Source: Glutinoglossum americanum
Taxonomy: Eukaryota; Ascomycota; Geoglossomycetes; Geoglossales; Geoglossaceae
DNA: 64,000 bases
Assembly: GCA_020080175.1 (NCBI GenBank)
Contig: JAGHQL010000021.1
Span: forward strand, 124,001-188,000
Reading direction: 5' to 3'
Shown: positions 48,008 to 59,600 of the stretch, piece by piece
Layout: each line of letters starts with the position of its first letter
Position numbering within the stretch: position 1 is the first letter of the stretch
Notes under the pieces: generated by a model
Told to the model about the DNA's origin: nothing
What the model saw: the letters and a program-made list of their open reading frames with translations, nothing else
The model's database searches: none
Made by a program: the position numbers and the translations under genes

Positions 48008-48434
48008 ATGGCGAACGGGTAAGACCCCCGAATAAATAAATAAAAAAACCCGGGCAAATGGCGCAGCTAATTCACGATACGGACACAGCTCGAGCATCAT
48101 CATCGGCCTCGTTCTTGTTGTCGTTGCGTCCCTTCTAGCGTGGTTCTTCTCGCCCAAGGAAAATCAAACGTAACGTTTTGCCTCACTCTACTCCGCCAGC
48201 ATCATGGTGACGACACTTTCGATACTAATCCGAGGCTGATTAGTGTTTGGCGAAGCTCGCTCATCCTGAGTTTTACGAGCTGTTACCTGATGTGGGGTAT
48301 GTGCTGCGTTATCTCCCAGCCAAAGTCGTGGTTTATCAGAGGCTGATGGCGATGTAGTGTTGACGTTCCTCGCGCAATGGCACCCCCTTATTGTCCCCCG
48401 GCGGAACGACATGCGGCCGGGTTATGTGGAGTGA
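48008..48434 (+). CDS. VMA9: V-type ATPase V0 subunit e (Vma9)
   Basis: Four small exons (48008-48018, 48089-48169, 48244-48296, 48358-48434) give 73 residues. The protein begins MANGSSIIIGLVLVVVASLL, the first membrane helix, then AWFFSPKENQT. A second helix (SLILSFTSCYLMW) follows, and the tail reads FLAQWHPLIVPRRNDMRP. These are the conserved features of fungal Vma9, a two-helix subunit of the membrane V0 sector needed for assembly of the proton pump. Intron lengths are 70, 74 and 61 bp with GT-AG ends, and phases fit. Only 11 coding nucleotides are in the first exon. The gene is convergent with ARV1. Confidence 0.93.
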
Positions 48435-48801
48435 TACAGAAGGCGGTGCCGGTAATCTCGAGAGGTTTGGGAGAGCGGACTATACTTTGAAGGTGGCTTC
48501 CCCCCATGGTTGGAAAGGGTTGCTAGCCATGTATATTTGCGATTTTGAAGTACAGGTTCATTTGTGAAGGCCAGCCGGCGTTCCGGTTTCTACAAGAGCT
48601 TTGTGTTTGCCCATAATGTTTGGGGAGAACCGTGAAGCCAGCAAGACAATTAGGTTACACCAGCGCCGTACAGGTCTCTTTTTTAGACCCGGGAAAATGA
48701 TGATTATTTGGGGAAAATAGCAAAACCCTTAGAGGTCGCAGAAGCGCGCAAGTTTCGAGAGATGGGTTTTATACGTTTATTGTATTGACCAAACACTAAA
48801 C
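48435..48801. other. Intergenic, convergent 3' ends of VMA9 and ARV1
   Basis: 367 bp with no recognised feature. Confidence 0.4.
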
Positions 48802-49824
48802 TTACCCTAGGCCAAACTTCACGGCCCATTCTCTTGAAGCTTTCAAAATCCCTAATCCCAAAGCGAACTCTCCCTCCAACCCCATGGCCCGTAGAATGAC
48901 CCACCCCGCCGCATACCGCACTGCGGCACCGCTCCCCGCTAGAAATGTTGCCATGACGTACCCACAATCAAGCAGGATATTTAACGCCTCTATGTTATTT
49001 ACGACGACAGCCCAACCAACGCTCCTTGCAGCGGCTGGTATATCATAGTCCCAGATCACCATGAGAATTGGAAAGAGCTTTGTGCAGGAGGAGACGACGA
49101 GAGCAGTGCTGACACTATTGGGCCGGCGGTACTGGCATAGAGTCAAAGTCAAGAGGCGAATGGTAAGGTGAAAGAGGAGTGATTCGGTGAGGCAGAGGAA
49201 GACTAATTTGTGTTGGATTCAGTATTTCTTTAGTATAGACATGTTGAAGCAATCCCGAAAGGAGAGAGGACGAACGGAAGAAGAGGTACTGGAGCACGAT
49301 GGGCTGCTGAGCGAGCTGTCCGAAGTTGCTACTTTCGCTTGTGGTTGACGGTGTCTGCTTCTCGATGCGCGCCCACGTCAGGTAAACGTCGAAGAGAAGC
49401 AGGAGCACGCCCAAACGTATCACCGATGGCTATACAATATCGCGACCCCGCCGCCATCAGCTCTCTTGCCTCTCCGTTACTTGTAAAGAGAGCACTCACA
49501 TCAAACCGATCATCTTCCATCCCCAACCGATTAAACAGCAGGTGTCTATACACCTAGCCTCAGCCTCAGCATCTTGCCCTCTATATCGTCCACTCTCCCA
49601 GCTAGTCATCATAGCTTCATGAATAGGATGCATACTTGAGGCTTTATGAGCACCAGGTCGATAAACAACACCACGAAATCATGCTCCACGTATTTATCGG
49701 CGAACCGTTTGCAGCGCGGGCACTGGGTCAATCGCACGCCGCGGCCCAGAGACCGGTCATCAGCTGCGGAGTAGGCTGTGTAGAGCGTCTTGACGGGGTA
49801 GCGGCATTCGATGCATATTGGCAT
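48802..49824 (-). CDS. ARV1: ARV1, ER sterol and lipid homeostasis protein
   Basis: Four exons (49824-49636, 49553-49500, 49429-49276, 49202-48802) give 265 residues. The Arv1 homology domain is at the N-terminus: CIECRYPVKTLY, then CPRCKRFADKYVEHD, a four-Cys zinc ribbon, followed by VVLFIDLVLIKPQVYRHLLF. Several membrane segments follow (VIRLGVLLLLFDVYLTW, IVLQYLFF joined to LFLCLTESLLFHLTIRLL, and later ones). ARV1 is an ER/Golgi membrane protein needed for sterol distribution, sphingolipid balance and GPI-anchor synthesis. Intron lengths are 82, 70 and 73 bp. The third donor (C|GTTCGT) is weak but restores the conserved hydrophobic stretch. It is convergent with VMA9. Confidence 0.92.
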
Positions 49825-50542
49825 TGCGATTGGGGGGCCAGGACGGTAACACGGTGTTTGCAGAAGCGAGAGTTTGTTCGTTACTTATGTGACAAGATTC
49901 TTGCAAAAAGGTTCCCGGTTGATAACTCGCTATTCGCCAGGCAAATGCGAAAATTCAGCATTCATGCATTACTATATGGTATTAACATGGTATTGTCGCC
50001 TATTCATCCTGTTGGTTTCTATTCTCTGTTACATTAGTAATGTACTATACAATACTGTGCCAACCAACCGCTAATATCTCATGGCAATAAATGCTACAGG
50101 TTCCCTTATGACAAAAAAATAGACAAAGGAAAAGGCTGATTTGTGCATGTTATTACTCGAAAACCGTAGATACTAGGTTTTTACAAGGATAAACCGTTAA
50201 ATGGATATTAAACAAATAAGTCCGGAGAGTTCAGTTCCAAAACCCTGATGATGAGATGGGTTTAGTTGTAGGATATGAACCAACAGAGCGTTCACAAAGA
50301 AAAGGCCTCCAGAATGATACAATAAGAGAGGATAAATGCCATCTCTACACAAAAGGAGTCCAGCTCTGAGTGATTTGCCTTCACAAAACTCCTACTCCCC
50401 CGGGGTCAATCTAAATCCGGTCTTCCCAACTTCATCCTAGCTATCCCGTGTGTGGATCCTCATTTAGGTAAGGGTGGCCAGCATTAGCTTGAGGAGGCGT
50501 GACTGAGGTTCTAGTGACAGGAACATCAGGGCTCATCATAGC
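49825..50542. other. Intergenic, upstream of ARV1 and 3' of the DUF8035-like gene
   Basis: No gene was recognised. It contains the ARV1 promoter and the 3' flank of the next gene. Confidence 0.4.
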
Positions 50543-52023
50543 TCATCTGACCATCTCCAACCTACCCTTTTTATTCTTCTTGATTATAACATCTCCAATC
50601 CTTTTCCCGTCCCGCCCCTCGATAATAATAGTTTCGCCCCTCAAGTGATCAGCATGACGATTCTCGTGCTCGACCTCCCTCTCGAGCCGTAGAGCTTTCT
50701 TCTCGGCCTCGAGAGCTCTAATTTCTGCTTTGATGCTGCGCTCCTCTTTGCGCCTATCTGGTAGGAAGAGACTGAGAGGGCCGCCTACGTGGCCGTCAGA
50801 TTCACCCACTTCGATGACTCCGGCCCTATGCTCTCTATGTGGAGATATGATCCTTTCTTCTCTAACAATCTCTACACCACTCGGTGGAGGGGGCGGAATG
50901 TATTCCGTTCTGGTCTCAATTGTTTCTTTGCGCACTGGAGCACTTTCGATGGCGCGCACAACGCGAGTCCTTTCCTCGCCCCTATATGCAGGTTGAGGAC
51001 GGGCTATAAATGGTTAGCCGGAGGGTTCAGATTATTTTACTACCTGCTGGTGGAATAGACTTACTCTTTCGAAGCTGTTCGCTGATCTCGATCACCTCAT
51101 CAATGTGACGTCTCCCGAGCGCCCGCAAGATGATGATAGTGTCACCCTGGGTAATCCTCAGCATCTGACCGAACTGACCTCGAACGGACATGCCGAAATA
51201 CCTCTTCTTCATAGGGATATCCGAGATCCACCACGGCCCTCCTGCTCACGAGGTGTCTCGGCATGCGAGTCCTTCCCTTCCGCGGGTACTCCTGCTCAAA
51301 TTCGAAATCCTCTCCAAAGCTGGAGCTTGAGCTCCTTACGCTATATCGACTGTTGCTCTTGCTCCTTCGTCGAACGTGACGGTCTCTCTCGCGCACCTCT
51401 CGGAATTCACGATCTCCGTAGCGATCTGGCTCCGATACTCGAATTCCTTCATAGTCTCTTTCCTCGAACTCCCGTTGACGCCGTGGGGGTGAGCGCCGAA
51501 TCCTGGGTAGAGGGATCGGAACATTTGAAGGAGCGCGGTACTCAATGTGCTCTTCATAATCGTAGGGACGCCTTTCGAAGCTCGCATGGGACTGTGGTCG
51601 AGGTCGAGGTCGACGCGGAATCTCAGATGGAGGCGGAGCATATGTTCTTTCGAAGGCAAGAGACTGACGCCGACCACGAGATCCGCCCCAAGGCATAGTA
51701 GTTGCTACAGAACGTGGAGGGGAACCGCGAGAGCTGCCACCGCCAAAGCTGGAGGCCTCATCTTCGAAGTGCAGAGACTGCCGACGTTGGCGGGTCACCC
51801 CAATGCGGTCACGATCCCGGCCGCGGTCTATCTCAAGGGTAGTTAAGCTCTGACGGCCCGAGGCCAATGGCTCTCTTGCCCTCACGATAGGCTCTCTCCC
51901 TCTTACCCCACGCTGCCTTCCAGCATGCTCCCTGCCGAAGCGCTCCGAGTCCCATCTCTCGCTAACTTCCAAGTTGCCAGTCGACGATCGATACGGATCG
52001 CCTCCTCGCCCAAAGTGGGACAT
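50543..52023 (-). CDS. DUF8035-like, arginine-rich fungal protein of unknown function
   Basis: Three exons (52023-51202, 51146-51065, 51003-50543) give 454 residues; the first in-frame ATG is 52023. The N-terminal 250 residues are Arg/Ser/Glu-rich (RGRDRDR, RRRSKS), giving an SR-like look. The only conserved segment is around residues 258-300: a RRAVVDLGYPYEEE stretch joined across intron 1 to GDTIIILRALGRRHIDEVIEISE. I recall this pattern as the domain called DUF8035. The C-terminal part has a charged helix (IRALEAEKKALRLEREVEHE) and a basic end (IIKKNKKGRLEM). The function is unknown. Low-complexity composition could suggest a nuclear or stress role, without support. Introns are 55 and 61 bp. 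Confidence 0.75.
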
Positions 52024-54281
52024 TATTGCGGAGAGCAATTATGAGCGTTATGTGGGCGGTATCGCAAGTAGGGGCGACTATGAGGTAAATGAGGCCTTAG
52101 CAATACAGATATCAAAGATCTGGCTGCTTTGGAGATACGGGTGGCAAGAATTCAGAGCGATTTGGATCGAAGGTTGGTTGCTATATTGCAAATAGACGCC
52201 TGTGACAAGCAATGAAGAGAACAGGAGTCTATGTGTGTAAGTATGCGTGTATGTGCGTATGTATGTCGCAGCAAGAGTTAGGTGTAGGGGATGTAGGAGT
52301 TGTGGATGATGGCACAATGACACAACGGACTCGGGCAGAAGAGGATCCCGTCGACTTTTTAAGAGTAATCTGGGAGTTGGGAATGGGGTTGAAAGTCGAG
52401 AGCGTAAGAGAGAGAGAGATTTGCGTGTCTGTGTGCGCGTGTCTGCGTGGTGGCATGAGACGGTGAGTGGGGCATATGGGCTGTGTATGGCATGCGGGGA
52501 CGCGATCAGGGAAATCAAACGAGCAGGTTAGGGAATATGGGTAATGGGTAAAGGGGGGGGTGCGGTAATGGTGGTAATGGTGATGGCAGCAGGAGAGGCG
52601 AGATGCATAAAATGCATAGTGCATAGCAAAGGATGGAGGGAGGCATGACGGGATGTACAATATTGTACCCATGTATGTCTGTGCGACGAGTAGAGTCTGG
52701 CACATCCGCAGTATCCGCTATCACTCCCGCCTCTTCCGCCCCAGTCAGCCTCTCTCCCTCTCCCTCTCGCCCTTCCTTTCGCCGGTTGCTTCTTATCCCA
52801 GTTTTTTGCACTTGAGATCTGTGGCCACTTGTGGCCAATTGTGGCCAATTGTCGACGTCATCCCATGTGATTCGTGAATTCCGTGTGCCGCCGCTCACCC
52901 ACCTAAACACCCTAAACGCCCTAAACACACTTTGACTGCATCAACTGCATCAATTGCATCAACTGCCCCAAACATTCGCCTATCCCACACCGCCAGCCCT
53001 CACCTCACACCAACTTATCTACGTAGAACTTACCCAACTAGGGCATAATATCTGCCACTTCATCACTTCCCCCCCGTCCAGTCATTTTATCGCTTTCTTG
53101 CCGTCTGGAGTGGCTAGCACTCGAATAGTCTTTCCTGCGGCTCGGTGCCCTTTCGATTGACTAGTTTATTGTCCGTGATTTACCAGTCGAATCGATTCTC
53201 TCGCCTTCTCCCTTTCACCTTCGCTGATTGCGGTGTGATATATGAGCTTGTGAGTTGGCAACCCTAGGCGGAGGCACGTTGTCCTTCCCACTCTCATCAA
53301 CCCGGACTGGGATGCCATGGCATGGCGACAGCGAATCACCCCAATTTTGTCACCAGACCACTTCTTCAATTTTCGCTCTTTTGCTCGCATCGCTCGGATA
53401 TCACTATGTTCTTCTCTCCGTTCTTCTTTACCACCATGTGTAGATCGTGTGCACTTGTGCGGTGAAGGGCCGAAATTGACGATACTGGGACGACATATCC
53501 CTCTTGGCATCCATCGTGTCAAATGACAGAAACTCTTTTCCCGTCCTCTCGCTAGAGCTAGTTTTCTAGTTAGAACAAGGCGTTTAAGCTTACTAGAGGA
53601 GGATAATTATTAACTGAGCTGCCGCATCTATATATGCCATTTCCCGAGTGGATTTTGTTGTTTCTAGTTCAATAAGAATCCACCTCCCATCTCCCAGGGA
53701 TGGAATCTCACAAATGGTTTTGGATTCTCAAAAACTTAAATCTCTGGAAGGGTCTGCTCGAGTTTCTAACGGCTAGTATACTCAACGGAGGAATAATATT
53801 GCTTTATTGCTACCACCAGGAGCTCAGCTAAATGTTCAATAGTCTCTCGGCTGCTTTCTACTTTCTTGCATTCCTACTTATGGAGGGTGTGAAAAGTGTG
53901 GAGGATCACTCATCCTTTGTAATACGGTCACCCAGGGCCACGTTGTTAGACAAGAAGTGTTTTGACATGAAACTGGGGAATGCCCGAAAGGCATTCCTTC
54001 TTTGTGCACTTGCTATAGGGGTCTCCCCTACCCATAAAAACGTACATCCTCCCACAGTCGAATTACGCCTTGGCCCTTTTCTATATGTTACAATATCGTA
54101 GCGGACAGGTTCCTCCGTTGTTTGAATCCCAAAACCCTCGCTGACTCCATAGTGCAAAAACCAGCTATTGGCCAACATTCCGGCCATGAGCGGTAGGCCT
54201 AAATGAAATGAGACACTAAGTGGATGGGTTGAAACAGCTCCGCCAAGTACACCCAACCGTTTTGATGCTATGGAGAAAAAA
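52024..54281. other. 2.3-kb gap with simple repeats
   Basis: No conserved protein was recognised. Simple sequence includes TG-rich (TGTGTG/TATG) runs at about 52230-52265, GTGGCCA-type units at about 52819-52850, CCCTAAAC-type units at about 52898-52930 and CATCAACTG-type units at about 52937-52965. Open frames on the minus strand between 52229 and 52928 look like translated repeats. Confidence 0.4.
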
Positions 54282-56327
54282 TCATTCAAAAAGCTGGTCA
54301 ATGACCCAATCCAAGGCTTCTAACCATGTCGGGGCTCTGGGGATACCAAAGAATCTCCAAGCCCATGTCTGACTCCCATCATCGGATCCTCTTCCTTCTG
54401 TATATCCAACCACCGTTTCCTTACCTTCCCACCTCCAAAGAGTCTCCATTCCCTCCTTCTGTATCCACTCCTTTTCTGCGTTCTCTGCAGCTCTCCGTAT
54501 CACAACCTCCTCATCCTCACACTTGTATAGGTCGCATTTCTCACATTCCGTGCATCCTTTCCCTAGGTCAGGGCGGAAATGCTCGCAGAAGTGGCGGTAG
54601 CTACTCTTACCAATATCTGCTCGGCAGACATAGCACATTGCATATCCACACACGCAAGTAAGTTTGTTGCAACCACTAGCTTTGATGAAAGAGAGGTTGC
54701 AGCGAGGACAGGTTCGCTTCACGGCCTCCGCCATGGCCCGTTCGACGGCAGAGCGGAGTGCAGTACGCTCTGATTCGAAGCAGATGTGGATGTCATGCCA
54801 TTCCTTCGAGCAAGAAAGGCAGGATGAACGGCAACAGAGAGGGTTGAGACAATTGAATCTTAGGCCACGGCGTTTACGCCGGGTACGCGAAAGGGAGAAA
54901 GTAATTTGGTCCGAGAAGATTTTGTGGGCAGACTGCGCCGATCGGACAACCAAGGTGAGAATAGAATAAAGGATGATAAACGGTGTGAGGAGGGATATCA
55001 TGCCAATTCCGAGGACTAAGAGTAAAAGGGACCATATTGAAAAGTGTGTGCTTCGCTTGAACGTCCATGATCGCCCTGTTGTAGGAAGATATATCTCGTC
55101 CACTTCCGCATAGATACAAAAGGGACATCGAACAAGAACAATGCCGCTTTTTGAGAGGCCCTCGCCCGCAAGGCGCTCTTCAAGTCTTCGCCAAACCTCC
55201 CCTCCTCCTTTCTCTTCCAGTAACGCTCTTCGGATCATATCTTGCGGAATAGAGCCGTTGCAATCACCACCCTCGTCGACCATCGGTGCAAGACAGCGCA
55301 GGGATCCTCGGTCGTGCCGGATATTCCTTCCCCAACCCTGCCCAAAAAGTGACTCGTTAATGGTATAGCGCACGCACCGATGGCAGATGAAGTGCCCACC
55401 GTCGTCACACATTGACAGTTGTTCAAAACTTGTAGATACGAAGCAACATTCACAGTCATGGAGTGCATGGCGTTCTTCTGCTTCTGCTTCATTCAGCTGC
55501 ATAGCTAGTTCATGATCTCCTGCCTCCTGTTCTTCCTTTCGCTTGCTCTGCAGAGGGGCAAGAAGGGTATCAAAAAGCTCCTGATCAAGCTCTGGCGACT
55601 CAGTGAACCTCAACGCCGGTATGGGAAGTACATCGTCGTGAGATCCAGAAGGATGGTAGCTAATTAAAGGGTGGTTGTTTGGGGTTAGTGAGAGCGGTGC
55701 CTTTCGTCTTAGGAAGAACGAGGAAAGCGAGAAGCGCCAGGACTTTGATGAAAGCGTGAGTAGTGTAGGCCGTGCCAAAGTATACGAGTAGTTGTGCTCC
55801 GCCAGGACAGCATTGATAGTCGACCGAGAAAGTCCCCGAAACTCCTGACTAAGGGCGGTTCTTGAAGCCCTCTTGTATGATTCACTCCGGAATGTTTCTT
55901 CGACTGGCACAACCGCCCTGTCGTCATCACAGCCCCCCCCAATTACTCCTCGAAATCTTCGTTCTTCCCTTCCTGGTACTCGCCAACGCCCTTGAACCCA
56001 TTTTGTTTTATGCTTTAGCAGTGCCTCCGTCACGACGTGTAATTTGCTTTCCTCATCGAAGCTAGTCAACATCTCGCGGAAGACTTCGAGCTGAATGTCC
56101 GGGAAAATCGCAGCAAGGGATGTGAGGAAATCGTTGAGAGTTCTGATGTTGGTGTCTTCAGCCTCCGGATGCATAGCTTCTGCTGCGCGCACCTTATTGG
56201 TAGTAGACAGACTTTCGTGTACCGCTCCGTTCGCGCTCATGCCCTCTGTATCTGATTGTGACGAGCGGTTGACGGGCGCGAGTCGTCGTCGAGCATTGGA
56301 GCTGGAACGAAGGGCAGATAGTACCAT
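54282..56327 (-). CDS. RNF216-like RBR E3 ubiquitin ligase with internal membrane segment
   Basis: Intronless frame of 681 residues; the upstream frame is open but lacks ATG, so 56327 is the start. A CUE-like helical stretch lies near residues 50-90 (LTSLAAIFPDIQLEVFREML). RING1 begins at about 305 (CECCFVSTSFEQLSMC, GGHFICHRC), followed by an IBR-like Cys-rich part and RING2 (CPRCNLSFIKASGCNKLTC, CGYAMCYVCRADIG, HFCEHF). In RBR ligases the RING2 cysteine in this block accepts ubiquitin from E2 before transfer. Between RING1 and IBR is a hydrophobic segment of about 40 residues (WSLLLLVLGIGMISLLTPFI), predicting a membrane anchor. The pattern is closest to RNF216/TRIAD3-like fungal proteins. 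The substrate is unknown. Confidence 0.85.
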   Translation of the reverse strand: MVLSALRSSSNARRRLAPVNRSSQSDTEGMSANGAVHESLSTTNKVRAAEAMHPEAEDTNIRTLNDFLTSLAAIFPDIQLEVFREMLTSFDEESKLHVVTEALLKHKTKWVQGRWRVPGREERRFRGVIGGGCDDDRAVVPVEETFRSESYKRASRTALSQEFRGLSRSTINAVLAEHNYSYTLARPTLLTLSSKSWRFSLSSFFLRRKAPLSLTPNNHPLISYHPSGSHDDVLPIPALRFTESPELDQELFDTLLAPLQSKRKEEQEAGDHELAMQLNEAEAEERHALHDCECCFVSTSFEQLSMCDDGGHFICHRCVRYTINESLFGQGWGRNIRHDRGSLRCLAPMVDEGGDCNGSIPQDMIRRALLEEKGGGEVWRRLEERLAGEGLSKSGIVLVRCPFCIYAEVDEIYLPTTGRSWTFKRSTHFSIWSLLLLVLGIGMISLLTPFIILYSILTLVVRSAQSAHKIFSDQITFSLSRTRRKRRGLRFNCLNPLCCRSSCLSCSKEWHDIHICFESERTALRSAVERAMAEAVKRTCPRCNLSFIKASGCNKLTCVCGYAMCYVCRADIGKSSYRHFCEHFRPDLGKGCTECEKCDLYKCEDEEVVIRRAAENAEKEWIQKEGMETLWRWEGKETVVGYTEGRGSDDGSQTWAWRFFGIPRAPTWLEALDWVIDQLFE

Positions 56328-56630
56328 GTTGGTCCAGCAAAAGCAGATAGCTACATGATATCGCAATGTTCGTATATAAAAGAGGCAGCGGACGCGGTGA
56401 GTGTGTGCATGCGTATATATGTGGGTTGCATGATGTGTGGAAGAGATACGAGAATTACAGAATATAAAGAACTAATTATTTTAGGTGACGTCTATTCGCG
56501 ATGCCCAGTTTTCGCGCGCCTACCCGACAGAGTATAATCAGTTGATTCTAAACTCTCCACATGCATTTTATAATACATCTTGAATCTTATGAGTACTATA
56601 GGGTGTCTTTACGTAATCACATTCCACACT
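56328..56630. other. Short intergenic promoter of RBR gene
   Basis: 303 bp between two same-strand genes. No recognised feature. Confidence 0.4.
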
Positions 56631-59600
56631 CTATACAGAAAGATTCTCCATGTCCTCTTCAACACCGATGATCCCTATTGCCCAGTGAACTCTCGCTGTG
56701 GGATTCACCTGAATGAAACGTCGGTCACTATTGCTATCCACTACTGGATCATGGGGCCCACGGCGATGCCCAGAAACTCTTTCATCCTTTGCCCAAAGAT
56801 CTCTTGTTCTGACATATGGCGGGCCCCTGCCAAGCTCTCCTTGCCGTACCCATGCACTCTCGCACCCCGCAGCAACAGCCGCAGCCGACTGCCAACCTGT
56901 CATGCGAGTGATCTCTCTCAGCTTCGATACCGTGTACACTCTCTGTCCTGCGTCTTGGTACTGGACCCCGGCAAAAAATAGAGGTATAACACATTCAGCT
57001 ATAGCTCCTCCTAATGCCGGACTTACCTGACCGGTGTGGTTGGTTGGAATGAGACCGGCACATATCCGCCCAATTTCGTTGGCGTATCCTGCTGTCTGTT
57101 GCGCGGCGACTCCAGCTGCCATCATTGCAGCAGGAGGCATAGATGGGTGGGTTCTATGATGTAGAATAAGAGCCGTATAATAAAAACCCCAGATGCATGC
57201 AATAGAGTAAGTTCTGTAGTATAGAGCAGGGCCGAATGGTGTCGCAAGTGTTTGCTGGTACTCAGAAGAGAGGCATTTATAGTCAGGGCCAAGACTATCT
57301 TCAAAAACGCTCAAAGCTTGCTTTATATCTTCCCATTCCTTCACAGCCTCAATAGTTGCTGCTTCGAGATCCAAATCGTCATCTTCACTGTTAGCTGGCG
57401 AGAACGGCCCATTAACGAAACCTTCGGGCATCTTTGCCGCGGGTGTTGGTGGTATCATACCATGCATTCCATTTAGTGGATCCGGTGGACCTGAAAAGCG
57501 TTGACCATCGCCCGGTGGGCGCCCAGTTATTCCACTGGCAGCGGCTCTGCTCGTTGGTGCGGGGCTGGGCAAGCCCATTCCGTGGTGAGAACCGACATTC
57601 CCCCGGGCTGTACGATCGGAATTGATTTCGCCCAGGTGTTGAGCCCTCAACGAATTCCACTTGTCGTCATTCATCCCAGCGTGGTGCCCTCTCCTTATCA
57701 CAGTCGCTGGGCCCATTCCGGCCCGTTGCCCGTATTTTCCTGCATTGGAATAGCTCACACCACTTTGAGGACTTGTCCCTGTTGGTGGTGGGGGCTTCCA
57801 TTGACCACCGTTTGCATCTACTGCCCTCTTCTTTCGCCTCTGGTCTCGCGCATTGAAATCTGCCAGCCTCCCCAACAGTAACCACAAGTGGTCAGCAGTA
57901 CCATAGACAGCATCTAAACGGCCAATTGCCGCTCTAGGGAGGCATTCACCCCGGCGGCGATATTCCATACTTTCACTATAATTAGTTGATTCTCAGGCTA
58001 CAAACCGACACCCCAGTACTCACAGGAGCCGATTGCCACTTAATATGCTTTGAAACACATCTTGTTTGCAAAACCACCAAAAAAGATCGCTTCGCAATTG
58101 AAAATCTTCTAGCTCCTTTGTAGTGAGCGCCCTCTGTCTGCCGTCTGCGAATTTGACGCCAATTGCCTCACCAACGCTGCGTCCCTGATGGCCATTCGGC
58201 ATACTTCGGCCCGTTAATTTGGAAATTAGATGCTCGTCCACAACACTTTCGACTTCCAGGTATTGTTTATATGGCTTGTGCTCAACATATGAATAAACCA
58301 GGGATGTTGGAAACGCAGAATATGTGCCTCCGTGTGCGAAAGCGTCCTCTTGTGCCTTCATAAATTTCAGCTGCTCCGTCATTCCCGCAAAGTCAATCTC
58401 CTGGAGAAGCTGCTTTGCACCAAGTAAATGACTGTTCCATTTCGAGTGTTCGCCAGCTATAACTTCATAAAATCCTAGAAGCAGTGTAGCAGCAAGCGTT
58501 CCGATTCCCGAGCGACTCGAAGGAAGTCCAACACTTTTTTTCAACCGCATGATAGAAACATGATAATGTTTCAAGGAGGATACTGGAGATCCTCCTTGTA
58601 GCTTTGCTATATGTAAACTACTTATTGCTAATATGGCGTGCATCAGTGCGGGGTGGGTTAATGCAAGCATAGGTATAGTATAGGTCCAGAGGTTTTGTCG
58701 TGCCTTTGGAACAGGACCTTCAGTGAACATGACAGAAGGATTCGTGGGATGCCTCTCAAAAATTGATAAACTTGGCCCAGTGGCTGACACGAAATGAGCA
58801 AAAATGCGAGCAGTCCTAGGATCAGTTAGAGGCGATGCAGAAGGCGAGGGCTGGTAGGTCGCGAGCATATTGGGTTCGTTAAGAAGCGTTCTGAAGGTTC
58901 TCATGCTGCTGTCGTCGAAGCGCGGGTGAAGAGGTAGCAGAGGACCCAATCTATTAGCGATGTCACCATCGGCCAACATGCTGTATTCAGGCGCCACTTC
59001 GGGAGGTTCGTCTTCCATCTCCTCGTCTTGTACATCATACAAGTCATCGCTGCGTTCCTCGTCCTCAGGGGTTATTTGATCCCTAGAACCCTTGTCTGCC
59101 ACCATCTGGGGCTCTTGCCATGTCCGGCTAATCCATGATTGGTCTTGCAGACATTCAAAGTTAGCTTACACACCGTTGATCCACCAAGCCACTTGATGCA
59201 GTTTATGATGAGGATGTCAAAACATTTCAAGCACGGTTTCAATCAGCAAACAGTCAAAGTATTATAAGCAGGACAGAATCTCTATCCGCAGACACTTTGA
59301 ATGTGGAAGTTAATTGATTGTGGTCTCTCTAGCTCAGGGCAATTGGGTGTATCGGGAAATCATGCACTGGCACTCACTGTCTTGCAAAAAAATATCGGAG
59401 CGACTCCCACTATCAGTAAATCCGATCTCTCGCGAGTAGGGATCGAGTAACTTCAGATCAGAACCTCTCTCTTGGTTATCGTGTTGCAGACTATCCGAAG
59501 GCGATGTGACAGGTTGGCGATTAAAAATATTCGACTGGGAATCTGTCCCGTACGGGTGATTGGCACCCTGTAGTACACGGGTGTATAATTGGTGGGAAGG

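Noticed and set aside
52229-52928. Three overlapping minus-strand frames
   Set aside because: They translate the simple repeats of this gap (His/Thr/Tyr and Pro/Leu runs) and show no domain.
53906-54301. 131-residue minus-strand frame next to the RBR gene
   Set aside because: It has no recognisable motif and overlaps the RBR gene's 3' end in another frame. It looks like chance.
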